64,000 nucleotides of DNA from Mallotus nudiflorus (Eukaryota; Streptophyta; Magnoliopsida; Malpighiales; Euphorbiaceae), in the NCBI GenBank assembly GCA_947683625.1, contig CANTUR010000383.1:620001-684000 (forward strand), in the 5' to 3' direction. Made by a program: the position numbers and the translations under genes. Positions 47,938-61,347 of this stretch are shown here, piece after piece. The notes beneath the pieces are model-generated. The model was not told the origin of the DNA. It worked only from the letters and a program-made list of their open reading frames with translations, and made no database searches. Numbering within the stretch: position 1 is the first letter of the stretch; every line of letters starts with the position of its first letter.

Positions 47938-50900
47938 ATGAGGAGGCGAGTGCGTGTCGCTCCATTGATCGTTGAGGCCGAGGATGATGAGTCCTTTCAG
48001 GATGAGGTTTTACCTCATGAGCAGCCAGTTAGACGTAGAGGTCGTGGCAGAGGTAGACCTCGAGGAGCCGTAGGTCACCGTAGGCAGAGAGAGTTACAGG
48101 ACGAGGAGCCTGTTGAGCCTGAATTTGATGTTCCTGTGCCTCCAGTTGTTTAGCCTATTCAGCCTACCTACCAGCAGGGTATGTCTGACCCTGAGACAAC
48201 TTTGTTCTATGCTCGAGTTGGTAGGATTGCTTTTGATGGTACTTTCGATCTGCTAAACTTTCTGCACGTGATCGAGACTCGGACTCGGACTGCTCACACC
48301 GAGTATCAGCGGATCATGATCGTCGAGTTGTCTGTTGAGGGACCAGCCCTAGATTGGTTTATTATGATGATCCAGCCTTATATGATGACGATGACCTAGG
48401 CTCAGTTCAGAGAGCGGTTTATGAGGAGATTCTGTCCAGAGCCTCTCCGTATGAGCTATCGTCTCCGTCTGACCAGCATTTCTCGTGGTGATCGATCTGT
48501 AGAGGAGTACACTCAAGAGTTTCTTCGGCTGGGTAGATATGCAGAGGATCTGATGCGAGATCAGTATTTCACAGTCACTACCTACGTTACTGGTTTAAGT
48601 TCTGCTTTTGCTGGTATGCCTACAGCAGGCCTTACTCTGGAGTCTGTGATTGAGTTAGCCAAGGAGATCGAGCTGAGGCTAGTTAGGCAGGGAGCGATGC
48701 TTGATTATTACCAGCTAGGAGTTCAATCGAGTGGATTGCAGGCTACTCCGTACTCGAGTTTTCATGTTGGTTCGAGTAGTCAGCAGCGAGGTCTGACTCA
48801 GCAAAGTCAGAGACAGCAACAACGAGTGCATCAGAGCAGTAGACATGGCCATGGAGGTCAGCGTAGGTCATTCAGATTTGGGTCAGGTGCTTCGAGCAGC
48901 AACAGTGGTCGTAGTTCTGGATCAGCTGCCAGTGTATGCCAGACCTACAGTAGAGTCCATCAAGGACCGTGTTATCTGACACCACTGACATGCTTCAGAT
49001 GCGGGCAGACAGGACATTTTGCCAAATCGTGTCCTTACCCCGGATATCAGCAGTCGTAGATTTCGCAATTCCCACAGTAGTCGATTGCTAGTGCTGCACC
49101 AGTTCCATTTCAGTTACCACCAGTTCAGCATCAGAGTTCCACTCAGCTTGTCCCATAGTAGAGTCGTGGTAGAGGTACTAGAGGAGGTGCCAGAGGTGTT
49201 GGCCAGACTTCTACCAGTCAGCAGGGAGGTCAAGGACAGGCCAGAGTTTTTTATCTCACTCAGCAGGATGCTCAGGCATCTAATGCAGTCGTGGCAGGTA
49301 TTGTTTCTGTTTGTTACATGGATGCTTGGGTTTTGTTTGATCCGGGTGCCACGCATTCGTTTGCTTCTCCCATTTTTACTTCTAAATCTTATTGGCAAAC
49401 TTTGAGGATGGCTTTTCCTTTGTCTTTTGCCACTCCTCTGAGCGATTCCTTGGACACTGATATTATTCTTTCTGGTTGTCCAGTTCTTGTGGGAGATAGA
49501 GAATTACTCGCTGATTTGATCTTATTGGATGTGATGGAGTTTGATATTATTTTGGGAATCGATTGGTTATCTCAGCACTATGCCATGGTAGATTGCAGGA
49601 ATAAAGAGGTGACTTTTAGAATTCCTAATGAAGGAGATTTTAAGTTTGTGGGTGATAGGCATTCAGCACCTCAGAATCTTATTTCTGCTATTACGGCTAT
49701 GAAGTTGTTGAGGAAAGGATGTCAAGGATATTTGGCATTGGTGAGGGATAGTTCAGTGGAGAAGTTGTCACTCACAAAAGTTCCTATTGCTTGTGAGTTT
49801 CTTGATGTTTTTCTTGAGGATTTGCCAGGTTTACCATCTCACAGAGAGATTGAGTTCTGTATAGATGTGGTTCCAAGTACTACTCCTATATCTATGCCAC
49901 CCTACATAATGGCTCCCGCAGAGTTGAAAGAGTTAAAGGAGCAGTTGCAAGAGTTATTGGATAAGGGTTTTATCAGACCCAGTGTTTCTCCTTGGGGTGC
50001 ACCAGTCCTGTGTGTGAAGAAAAAGGATCGTACCTTGAGACTGTGCATTGACTACAGAGAGCTGAACAAGGTGACAGTGAAGAACAAGTATCCTCTCCCG
50101 AGGATAGATGATTTATTTGATTAGCTACAGGATGCACAGTTCTTTTCTAAGATTGACTTGAGGTTGAGTTATCATCAATTGCGGATTAGTGAAGCCGATG
50201 TTCCTAAAATAGCATTTCGCACTCAATATGGCCATTATGAGTTTCTGGTGATGTCCTTTGGTTTGACTAATGCACCAGCAGCTTTTATGGACCTGATGAA
50301 CAGGGTATTCAGACCATATGTGGATCAGTTTGTGGTAGTCTTCATTGATGATATACTGGTTTATTCAAGGAGTATGGAGGAGCATGTATATCACTTGAGG
50401 ATTGTACTGTAGACACTGAGAGATCATCAGCTTTATGTTAAATTCTCAAAGTGTGATTTCTGGATGGAGAGTGTTTCTTTTCTTGGACATGTAGTGTCTA
50501 AAGATGGTATCCAGGTTGATCCACAGAAGATTAAGGCGGTGTCTGAGTGGCCTAGATCAACTTCTGTTACTAAGATTCAAAGTTTTCTGGGTTTAGCCGG
50601 GTATTATAGGCTGTTTATGCAGAATTTTTCTAGAATTGCAGCCCCTATGACTAGCTTGACTCAGAAGAATGTTAGATTCGAGTGGTCAGAAGCTTGTGAG
50701 AATAGTTTCCAGTTTTTGAAGGAAAAATTGACCATAACGCCAGTATTAGCTTTGCCTAATAGTGTGGACAAGTTCACAGTTTACTGTGATGCCTCTAGAA
50801 TTGGCCTTGGTTGTGTGCTGATGAAGAATGGAAGGGTGATAGCCTATGCTTCGAGGCAGTTGAAGAAGCATGAGCATAACTATCCCACACATGACCTTGA

Positions 50901-52689
50901 GATGGCTACAGTGATCTTTGCTCTGAAGATTTGGAGACATTATCTGTACGGGGTGACTTGTGAGATATTTACTGATCACAAGAGCCTTAAGTACATTTTT
51001 CAATAGAGAGATTTGAATCTGAGGCAGAGAAGATGGTTAGAATTATTGAAGGATTATGTCTGTAAGATATTATATCATCCGGGTAAAGCTAATGTGGTAG
51101 CAGATGCCTTGAGTAGGAAGTCCTCAAGCAGTCTTGCTCACATCAGTGTTGTAAGGAGACCGTTGATCCATGAATTGCATCTGATGGTGGATCAAGGTCT
51201 GATGATGAAGCTTAGTAGGTCAGGTGGACTGTTAGCTCAATTTAAGGTACGATCTGTACTGAGGGATAGGATTAAAGAAGCTCAGAGCCGAGATCCTATT
51301 CTAGAAGAGCTTGTAGAGAATGTCAGAGCAGGGAAGTTCACTGATTTCACACTTGATGATGATGGTGTGTTGTGGATCAGTGGTAGATTGTGTGTTCCTG
51401 ATATGGATGATTTGAGAGAAGAGATCCTAGAGGAAGCACATTCTACAGCCTACAGCATTCATCTGGGCATTACTAAGATGTACCACAGTATCAGAGATCT
51501 ATACTGGTGGGACGGATTGAAGAAGGATGTCGCTGATTATGTTGCTAAGTGTCTGACGTGTCAGCAAATGAAAGCTGAACATCAGAAGCCTTCTGGGAAG
51601 CTTCAGCCTCTTCCTATTCCCGAGTGGAAGTGGGAAAGGATAGCTATGGATTTTGTGGTTGGATTACCTCGTTCGAAGGATGGATACGATTCCATCTGGG
51701 TGATTATAGACAGATTGACGAAGTCTGCACATTTCTTGCCTGTGAAAGCCACTTATTTTATTGCCAGATTGGCGAAGCTGTATGTGAAGCATATCGTATG
51801 CCTTCATGGAGTACCTATGTCCATTGTGTCAGATAGAGGTTCAGTGTTTACTTCTCATTTTTGACAGAAGTTACAGGAAGCGATGGGCACTAGGTTGGAC
51901 TTCAGTACTGCTTTTCATCCTCAGACAAATGGTCAGTCTGAGAGGATGATTCAGACACTAGAAGATATGTTGAGGATGTGTGTCCTGGATTTGGGAGGTA
52001 GCTGGGATGATCATTTGCCACTCGTAGAGTTTGCTTATAATAACAACTACCATAGCAGTATTGGCATGGCACCGTATGAGGCGTTATACGGAAGGAAGTG
52101 TATATCCCCTTTGAGTTAGGATGAGATTGGTGAGAGAGCTTTGACTAGACTTGAGATGGTTCAGGATGCTGCAGAGAAAGTCACCGTGATTAAGCGCAGA
52201 TTAGAGACCGCAGTTAGCAGGCAGAAGAGCTATGCGGATCCTAGGCGTAGAGATGTGGAGTTTCAGGTTGGAGATTTTATTTTTCTGAAGGTATCTCCAA
52301 TGAAGGGTGTGATGAGATTTGGCATGAAGGGTAAGTTAGCACTGAGATATATCGGACCGTTTGAGATTCTGGAGAGAGTTGGCACTGTTGCATATCGGTT
52401 GGATTTGCCTCCGAGTATGTCACAAGTGCATCCAGTATTTCATATCTCGATATTGAGGAAGTATATCTCAGACCCTTCACACGTGTTGCAGCCCGACAGT
52501 GTAGAAGTGGGTGAAGATTTGACGTTTGTGGAAGAACCTGTGGCGATCGTAGATTATCAAGTTCGACAGTTGTGTTCGAAGCAGATTTCGATGGTCAAGG
52601 TTCTGTGGCGTAGCAACAGAGTTGAGGAGCATACGTGGGAGACTGAAGCTGAGATGCGAGCTTCTTACCCGTATCTCTTCCCTTCTTGA
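47938..52689 (+). pseudogene. Chromovirus gag-pol polyprotein with 11 premature stops and no frameshift
   Basis: One reading frame runs from ATG 47938 to TGA 52687-52689. An Arg-rich N-terminus (RRRGRGRGRPRG) leads into a retrotransposon GAG (about 48200-48700). The zinc knuckle C-X2-C-X4-H-X4-C is intact at 48991-49032. Protease: DPGATHSF near 49339. RT spans 49920-50400 with FIDD near 50344. RNase H lies at about 50750-51000. Integrase has an H-H-C-C finger (about 51440-51570) and D, D and E residues at DFVVG, SDRG and the ERMIQ motif. A chromodomain-like end (VKVLWRSNRVEEHTWETE) would target H3K9-methylated chromatin. Premature stops: TAG at 48151, 48397, 49057, 49078, 49156, 49159, 50122, 50410, 51004 and 52117; TGA at 51862. 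Function is lost. Confidence 0.95.
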
Positions 52690-52733
52690 TCTTGTGATCA
52701 TTTTCTTTCTGGAATTCGGGGACGAATTCTTGT

Positions 52734-52746
52734 AAGGGGGGAAAAC
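52734..52746 (+). other. Polypurine tract of the chromovirus
   Basis: AAGGGGGGAAAAC directly before the 3' LTR start TGTAATATC. Confidence 0.9.
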
Positions 52747-55700
52747 TGTAATATCTCGTATTTTTAAATATTTTTATACTGCATCGGGATATGCAGTGTT
52801 AATAATTTTTGTATATATATTATGATATTTTTACGAGTTGATATGTATTTAAAACCTATTTTAATTATTGTGTATTATTTAAAATGCTTTACATAAAATT
52901 TTCCCGGAACTTACATTTTCGAGGAAATTTCCACGTAAATAATTTATTATTAATTATTTTAAATAGATTTGCGGACTTGCATGAACTCATACATATTTTT
53001 AAAGTACTAAATAAAATATATATGTGTATTTATTTAATCAATTAGGGTTTAATTAATTACCCTAATATTATATTATTTATTTATTAGTTTATTGTTATTT
53101 AATTATTTTATTTAGTATTAAATTATTTAAAATATTAAATTATATGTGTGTGGTGTATATTTAATGTGTGTAATTTAATATTATTTTAATATATATTATA
53201 AAGTATATATATATATATACATATATACATTAAATATTAACAAAAAATTAAAGTTTGATATAATTACCAAATTGCCATCCGAGCTTCTCCCTCACTCCCG
53301 ATCACTTCCCTCACCATTCCGGTCGCTGTCATCCCGTTTTCTTGCCGTTGGTGTGCCATCCGGTGTGCCACCTCTTTCCTCAGCCTTCCTCGCCGCCTGT
53401 TGCAGCCGTTTTCGGCGTCTGGAGGTCATTTTTGGCCGGAGAAGCCGAGAGTTGGAGCAACGTCGTTCATGACGTTTCCGGCCACCGTTTTTGACACCGC
53501 TGATCTCTTTACTCTCCTTGAGTTCTGGTGAGTGTGATTCCAAGCTTTGTTTCACTTAAAATGGTCTTGATTTGTTTAGGTTTCGATTTTTCGAATTCGG
53601 CCATTTTAGGGTTTTTGAATTTTTTTAACTTCAATTTGATTGATTCATGAGAAATTCCTTCACAAATGTTGTTCCCCTTAGCTTAATATACATGTGTGAA
53701 TTTTTTTGGAATTTTTGGAGATTAATTTGATTTTTGTGTATTTTTGAATATTTTAATATTATTTTCTAATTTTCTGAAATTAATTAAATAAATTATGAAA
53801 TTGTGTTTTATGATAAATATAGGTGTTTAAATGAATTATAGAAATTTATTTGGAATTTTTATGAATTTCTATGTATTTATTTTGAATTTAATTCGGTTAT
53901 GTAATTTTGAGAAAATAGGGTTAATTATGTTTTTAATTGAAATTAATTTTTTAATTGAGTTTAATTAGTGATATTATTGATAAATATGTTGAGAAAATTA
54001 ATTTTTCATAATTATACTATTTTTGGTAAATTTTTGGATGAATTTTAGTATATTTATATATAGAGGGGCATTTTGGTAATTTTACACAAAATTGGCTAAA
54101 AATGTAATTTAATTGGTTTTAATAGTTATTTAAGGTATAAAAATAATTTCTACAAATTATTTAGTATTTTTAATTGATTAAAACTATTTTCCGTGAATTA
54201 TTTTCAATTATATATATAATATACGATTTTTCTAAATAAAATGCGTTTTATCGGTTTTTACTGTGTTTTAAGGTTAATTACGTAATTTCTATTTATTAAA
54301 TATATTTTTGTGATATAAGGATATTTTTGGTATTTCTATATTATTTTGTGAATTGTGGACCCCGGTCGGTAAACTGTAGTTTGATGTCTGACCGAGGGGT
54401 TGTGGATGAGTTATTGTACCTATTTTTTGAAGTGTGTTTCTTTACAGGGCCGGCTCTACTCTTTGAGTAGAGAGATGTCCGTTTTACAGGGGAGGTTCTG
54501 TCGAATTTTTGGTAGAATTCTCGTAAAACGTGATGTCCGATCGAATCCTGATTTCTAATTCTGTGTCTAAGTAATCTAGATTGAGTCCTTAGAACTTCTG
54601 TTCGATTTATTCTGATTCCTGTCGTTATTGTGTGTTTAATTGCACCGAGACCGAGGCCTAGTGGACTAGGCCCGTCGGATCCTTCTCGTGGAGCGCACTA
54701 AGTGTGAGTTACTATTTTATATATATGTGCTTTAGGATGCATGATTTTAGAAATATATGTTTCATTTTGATTAAATATGCATAAATAATTTGGTTAATAC
54801 CTAAGTTTATTTTTAGTTTACTTTTGGTTTATTTTTGGTATATAATAAATTATATGCATGTTTTATTAATAAATTATGTTTAAAATGTTTTTAAATATAT
54901 TTCTAACTTAATTTGTAATTTGATTGGATTTGTTTGACGTATATATACTCGAAATATACCTGGTTTACTTTTGGTATATTTCCAATATATATATGGTTTA
55001 TATTGTTATTTTATTTAAATTCATGCATCATTGATTTGTGAGTGAATGTTTTATATTTATTAATGAATGATATCAATAGAACGTGCTACCTAGTGGGCAG
55101 CACTAAGACCGAGTACGTACCGGTACGCTTATAGCATTTAGGCTATATTACTAACCAGTTTGAGGATATTGATTGGATTTGATTATCTGATGTGTGATGT
55201 GACTTGGGAGTGTGATTGCTGGAGCTCGGTTGACCTAGTGTCTCGGTGCCAGTCACATTGACAGTCAGACTGCTGGAGCTCGGTTGACTTAGTGTCTCGG
55301 GGTCAGTCTACTGTCCAAATGGAACAAGTGAATATATTTGGAATAAGTGAGCCTATATGGCTAGAGTGTTGTCTAACACTGTTTTGAGGTTACGATATTA
55401 TAGGGTTCTATTTGATCCTTCATAAACTGTGAATTTCAGTAAAAAATATATAAAATGATTTTACTGCATCTGTGTGTAATTGTCTGTATATATACATATT
55501 AGATATATATACTGTTGATTGTATGCATTGTCATTTAGTGTGCATGTATATATATTATAATAATTCACTCAGTGAGGTCTGAGTCCCCTCTGTTGACCAT
55601 TTTTTCAGGAGAGTCTTCTTCTTCAGACCTCAGTAGCAGGCCTGTACGCCGGATTTCTTCCACTCCGGCTTCTTTGTGTAAACTGCTTATTTGAGTCTTG

Positions 55701-56026
55701 AGTTTTATTTTATAATCTAGACACTGCAGTAGTTGTAAATAAATTGTGGGTTTTGTGTATTATATTTGTATGAATTATGTATTTTAAGAATTTGAACTAG
55801 ATTTGTATTAAAAGATTTATATATATGAGATATGGATTTGATTTAAATTCCATGAGAGATTATCATTTTGATAATTATGATTTTATTTCCGCTGCATTAA
55901 GAGCTGTTGTTATTATTATTATTGCATGTTTATTTTTTATTTTTTTTTAGGCTTGCTACGGGTTCCGGATTCGAAAGAATTCCTGTTCCCAAGCGCCGGT
56001 CATGACCCCTGTTTTGGGTCGTGACA
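52747..56026 (+). repeat. 3' LTR of the chromovirus (3280 bp)
   Basis: TGTAATATCTCG to GGGTCGTGACA. Same blocks as the 5' LTR; terminal ACA is kept here. One conserved GAAGGATATC reads GAATGATATC (55065). Confidence 0.95.
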
Positions 56027-58460
56027 TAATGTAATATCCCGAGTTTTTAAATAATTTTAAACTGCATCGGGATATGCAGTGTTAATAATTTTCATATATA
56101 TTTTGATTATTTAATTAGTTTATTATCTATCAAAGTTATTTTAATTATTTTTAAGTCCTTTACGTAAAATTTTTCCGAGAGTCTTATTTTCGGGGAAATT
56201 AAAACTTAAATAAATAATTATTAATTATTTTGGACTGTTTTGTGAGTTTGCATGAGTCCATGCACGATTTTAATTGTCATATTAATATACATACATATAC
56301 AGGTATATATACACCTTTAAATAATTAGGGTTTATTTTAATTAAATTTATATTGTATAGTTTTAATAAATAATGTGTATTATATATATGTATATGTGTAT
56401 AAATATTATTATTTTAATATGTGGTGAATAAATATTGTGAATATAGTATTCATTTATTATTATAATATAAACTATAGTTATATATACATATAATATCTTA
56501 CAAAAACAAAAGTTTCCCTTAATTACCAAACTGCCATCGACTTCACCTTCTCCATGCCTGACGCCATTTCTCCAATTCCGCTCACCGTCAAGTTGACTTC
56601 TCACCGGCGGAGTGCCTCTCAGCCAACCACCACCATCCCTAGCTCCCTCTTGTTAGTGATATGCACTAGGTCAATCATTTGTGATTATGTATTGACTTTC
56701 TTATTTTATTAATAAAGAGGTATTATATTATCATTTGATTTTATGATAATTACATGAATGGTTAATTCTTACTAAGGCCATCAAGTATGTGACTTGATAG
56801 TAAAACCCTTAGATTAAAATAAGAGTTCTATTCTAATTATCCCTAGCCATTTATTCACTATATGAATTTTAAAGTATTAAGGCTAGTATGATGTTGACTG
56901 ATGGTTATGTTTTACTAATCATAAATATGAGATATTAAGTCAACTCATAGGTACATGATGAGAGATCATGTACTGGATTGACCCACTATGAGAATACTAC
57001 ATAGATTATTGTTATAAGTATTTCTTATCACAGTAATTTTATTTCGGTCCTTTGACCTTGAAATCATCATGGATTTCTACATAGCCATTTTATGTTTTGA
57101 CACATTCTAACATTGTCTTTAACCGGATGATTAAAAGAATGTTGTTGGATATAAAATTAGTTATGTGAGGAATGTGAGTGATTTAGAAGGAATTTATCCC
57201 TCATTAATATGAGAAAGATATCTAAAGGCCCCTTAATGAGATAGACTGAATAAAATGCATGGCCATGCTGAAATGAATTGATAAAGAGTTATCATTTTCA
57301 GTCTACTTGGAATCAAGTCATAATATTGAACTATATAAGGATGACATTCTATGTCTTATGTTCAATTAAGATATCATGTGATAAAGGGACAATAAAATTC
57401 ACTGTAATTAGGTTATGTCGGATTATTGACTTCATATGACTTGGGTAGTCATAATGTCTTGCTAGAGGCCACTTATGACTTGTAGGCCTAAATAGAGATT
57501 TAGGCCCACTGCCAATGTTATGTGAACCTACAGGGTCACACACTTAGAACAAGCCCAAAACGGATATGGGTTTAATAAGCCCAAAATAAACTCTGTGGAA
57601 ATAAATAATTAAAGTGTTTTATTTATTTATATATTTATTTATTTATTTAAGATAAATGTTATTTTAAATAAATAAATAAGAGATTATTTTTTATCTGTTT
57701 TTAAACAAAATCAGAATATAATAAATGGAAAATTACCAAAAGGTTATTGGTAAGTGAAACCCTAACTTGGAGTCTATAAATATGTTATATTCTCTAGGGT
57801 TTCACACACTTGTTTTTGCCTCCAAATTCATTTTCTTTCCTCTTAGAAAACAAAGACAGAGTTTTTCCTTTTGTTCTTGATTTGTGAGACAGTCAAGAGG
57901 TTGCTAGCACACACACTCAAATTCATTTTATGAAGGGCTGTTCGTGTGGATACCTATAGAGGACGCATCCTTTTGGAGACGTCTTGATCCGAACAACCAA
58001 GTCAAAAAGCTCGAGGTAAGGTGTCACCGGTGTGAACCTCCTCTCACCCTTCCAGAGAATCTTGCCTCTTCTGTGTTTTGGTAAGATTATTAAAAACCCT
58101 AGATTTAATCAATTAGTCGAATTACATGGATCCTGGCTTGGGAACGTGACAAAATTTTAATTTTTTCGCTGCGTTTGCATCACGGAACCCAACACCTCTG
58201 CCACCCTTTCCTCCCATTTTTGGCGAGCTTTGGTCGGTTTTCTTTAAAAAAATCAAAACTTGGTTCTAACTCCGATCATAATGATTTCGGTCATCGTTTG
58301 AAGTGCCACTTGTCTCTATCTCTTCCTTTAGCTCTGGTGAGTGCATTTTTAAGCTTTGTTTCACTTGAAATGGTCTAGATTTCCTTTGGTTTCGATTTTA
58401 CAATTTTGGCCTATGTAGTTGATTTTTTTTTAGCTTCGATTTGGTTGATTCATGAAAAAT
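56027..58460 (+). repeat. Tc LTR remnant of unit 2, interrupted and truncated
   Basis: Continues the Tc LTR begun at 44451-44452 (TG). 56032-56650 matches 27878 to about 28506, and 58200-58460 matches the next part, both sides of the copia solo LTR. It stops near 58461 where Tb sequence (CAAACATACAAAC) begins, so about 3 kb of Tc and about 0.5 kb of Tb were deleted between the two LTRs. Confidence 0.88.
56651..58194 (+). mobile_element. Solo LTR, probably copia type, nested in the Tc LTR
   Basis: Starts TGTTAGTGATATGC and ends CGGAACCCAACA, 1544 bp, with a perfect target duplication CCTCT (56646-56650 and 58195-58199). Removing it restores the CTCCCTCTGCC reading of the unit 1 Tc LTR (28500-28510). 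It has no similarity to Ta, Tb or Tc. Orientation is inferred from the TTTTTCGCTGCG phrase near the right end. Contains a run of TTTA repeats near 57620-57650. No genes. Confidence 0.92.
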
Positions 58461-61347
58461 TTGCAAACATACAAACAACAACGCAAAACACATTCAACTT
58501 ACTGTAAAAACTTCTTCTTCCCGCACCATCTAATTTCATCACCGTCAGTGTGCCTCCTTGCTTCCGGCCGACCACCACCTTCTTCCCCATTCTTCCCCTC
58601 ATCGTCTACACGTCAAAATGTCACTGGAGAGGGCAGAAACGGTAGCAATAGTAGGATACTTCTTCTCGTTGTGAATCGCTTTTTCGGCCTCCATTTTGAG
58701 CACCGCTGGTCTCTATCAACTCCGCGAGTTGTGGTGGTCCTTATTCCGAGCTCCGTTTGAGCTTAAACCCGATCATTTGTGAGTTTTCTCGATCTTTCGA
58801 TTTTGACCTATTTTATTTTTATTTTTTTTTCAGTTGATTTTTGGTTGATTTATGCAAACTCCTTTAAGAAAAGTTAATCCTAGTAGCTTAATCTATATGA
58901 ATATTTTTTTTTGAATTTTTGGAATTTATTTTAATTTTTATGAATTTTTGAATATTTTATTATTATTTATTTAATTTTCTTAAATTAATTTATTTAATTA
59001 TAAAATTTGTTGATTTAGTGTTTTTATGAGTTATTATTAATTTTAGTGTTGAGAAATTAATTTTTGTGAATATTATATAATTTTTAGTAATATTTTTAGT
59101 TTATGTCAATATTGGATTATTATGTCAAATTAGTATTTTTGTTGAAATTATTGGTTAAATATGTATTTTAGATAATATTCGTATAGTATATTTTGGTAAA
59201 ATAATTTTAATAATTTTATATGATTTTTATATAATTTTTTAGTAATATTAGTATTATTATGTATATTTTGAATTATTAGGGTAATTGTGAAGTTTTGTCA
59301 AAATTATAGTTAAATATTATGTTTTATTTGGTTTTATAATTATTTAAGGTAATAAAATGATTTTTATAAATTATTTACTATTTTTAACTAATTAATACTA
59401 ATTTTTGAAAATAATTTTCAAATAATATATTATTTAATAAATTAATGATTAAATGGGTTTTTAACAACTTTTAATATATATTTAGGCTATTTATATTATT
59501 TGAATATATATAGTGAATTTTTATTAATTTATATTGAATTATTGAGAAATTTAATTTTTAATAATATGATATTATTATTTCAGGATTTTTATTTGATTAT
59601 TGTGAAATTTATTCTATTTAGTGTTTTAATGTTAAATATGCTATGTTTTGATATTTTAAGGATATTTATGGCATTTATTGATTTTTAATATTTTATTGTA
59701 TTATTTGTATTTTTAGTGGAATTGTGGACTTCAGTTGGGAGTATTATGTAGTTCGGGGTCCCAACCGAAGGTGTGAATATTTTATTGTTTATAAGTGTGT
59801 TTTCTTGCAGGACCGACTCAACTTTTTAGTAGAGAGATGTCCGTTTTACAGAGAAGGTTCTGCTGAATTTTCGATAGAATTTTTGTAAAACGTGACATCG
59901 GGACGATTCTGAATTATGTGTTGTCTTAGTTTCTAATCCTTCATTAGAGTCTTCTTTTAGAAATTCTTAGAATATCCAGTTAGTTTATTCTGATTTATGT
60001 TATTATTTTATTGTTTAGTTGCGCCTAGACCGAGGCTTAGTGGATCGAGCCCGTCAAACCAGTCTCAAAAAGCGCAAATTTATGAGTTGTTATTTTACAT
60101 ATACAACGCACTTAGGTTACATGTTTTAGAATATACATGTTTTGAATTGTATTTATTCATAAATTGTTTTATTGAATGTTTAGTATACTTTAAGTATATT
60201 TTTAGTATATTTTAGGTATATTTCTAAATAAATGCATGTTATATTATTTATTTATACTTAAATTATTTTAAAGTATATTATTAGTTTTTTTTTGGTATAT
60301 TTCATGTTTGATTTGAATTTATCTAACATATATATACTTGAAACATACTTAGTTTATTTTAGGTATATTTCTAGTATATATATGGTTTATTTATCATTAT
60401 GAATGTCATTTTGCATTGCTTATTTTCCTGTATGAATGTTTTATTTTAAATGAAGGATATCGATAGAACGTGCTACCTAGTGGGCAGCATTAGGACCGTG
60501 TACGTATTGGTGCGATAGATTTAAGGTTGAGTGAGAATCAATTGTGGTATTATGATTTAATTGAGATTGATTTATTGATTTGATATATGGTATGATTGAA
60601 AGTGTGGTTACAAGAGCTCGGTTGAGCTAGTGTCTCGGGGCCAATCATACTGACAGTCAAACTATTGGAGCTTGGTTGACTTAGTGTCTCAGGGTCAGTC
60701 TACTATCCATATGGAATAAGTGAATTTATTTGGAATTAAGTGAGCCTGTATGGCTAGAGGGATGTTATTGTTGATTGAGGTTGCGATTTAAACAGGGTTC
60801 TATTTGATCCTTCATAAACATATGTTTTTCAGTATTTATATATAAAATGATTTTTAACATTTGTGTGAAATTCTTGTATATATATTTATTATATACGAAT
60901 GATTGATTGCATTTGACATTAGAAAATGCATGTATATATATTATAACAATTCATTTAGTGAGGTTTGACTCCCATCAGTTGATTTTTCAGGAGATTCGTC
61001 TTCTTCAGACCATAGCAGTAGGCCTATTCGCCGGATTTCTTCAGCCTCGGCTTGTTTATGAAAATTAACTACTTAACTTTATTTGTTTTCTAAAAAACTG
61101 CAGTAGTGAGTTGTATTCTGTATTTATTGTATGTTGGTTGTAATTCAGAGGCCTTTCTCTGAACCTCTGAATATTGTGTATTATACATTTTATTTTTATG
61201 ATATGACAGATTATTATTTTGTTATATTGGTGCATATTTTATTTATTATTGTATGCTTCTATTCTTTTAAGGCTTACTATGAATTTCGGATTCGAAAGAA
61301 TTATCGTTCTCCAGCACCGGTCATGACTCCCGATTTGGGTCGTGACA
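58461..61347 (+). repeat. Tb LTR of unit 2/3 boundary, 5'-truncated
   Basis: Collinear with about 35649-38532 of the unit 1 Tb LTR and ends GGGTCGTGACA. It lacks the first part of the LTR and the nested Ta LTR. Conserved blocks are present at 60450-60520 (GATATCGATAGAACG), 60614 and 60667 (GAGCT.GGTTGA) and 60960. Confidence 0.88.

Larger units (their letters stand above)
44453..56026 (+). mobile_element. Complete but dead Ty3/gypsy chromovirus (Tekay/Del-like, family Ta)
   Basis: LTRs at 44453-47739 and 52747-56026, primer-binding site, single-frame gag-pol with chromodomain, and polypurine tract in order. Target duplication: TGATG at 44448-44452 and TAATG at 56027-56031, one mismatch. The insertion lies two bases inside the pre-existing Tc LTR of unit 2. 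Long LTRs, a C-terminal chromodomain, and GGGGACGAATTCT just before the purine tract fit the Tekay/Del lineage. The polyprotein has 11 in-frame stops, so the element is not autonomous. Confidence 0.96.

Noticed and set aside
47938..52689. Programmed TAG readthrough or amber recoding of the chromovirus polyprotein
   Set aside because: Eleven stops, two adjacent, two at Trp positions and scattered through catalytic domains, fit decay and not a regulated single readthrough site.
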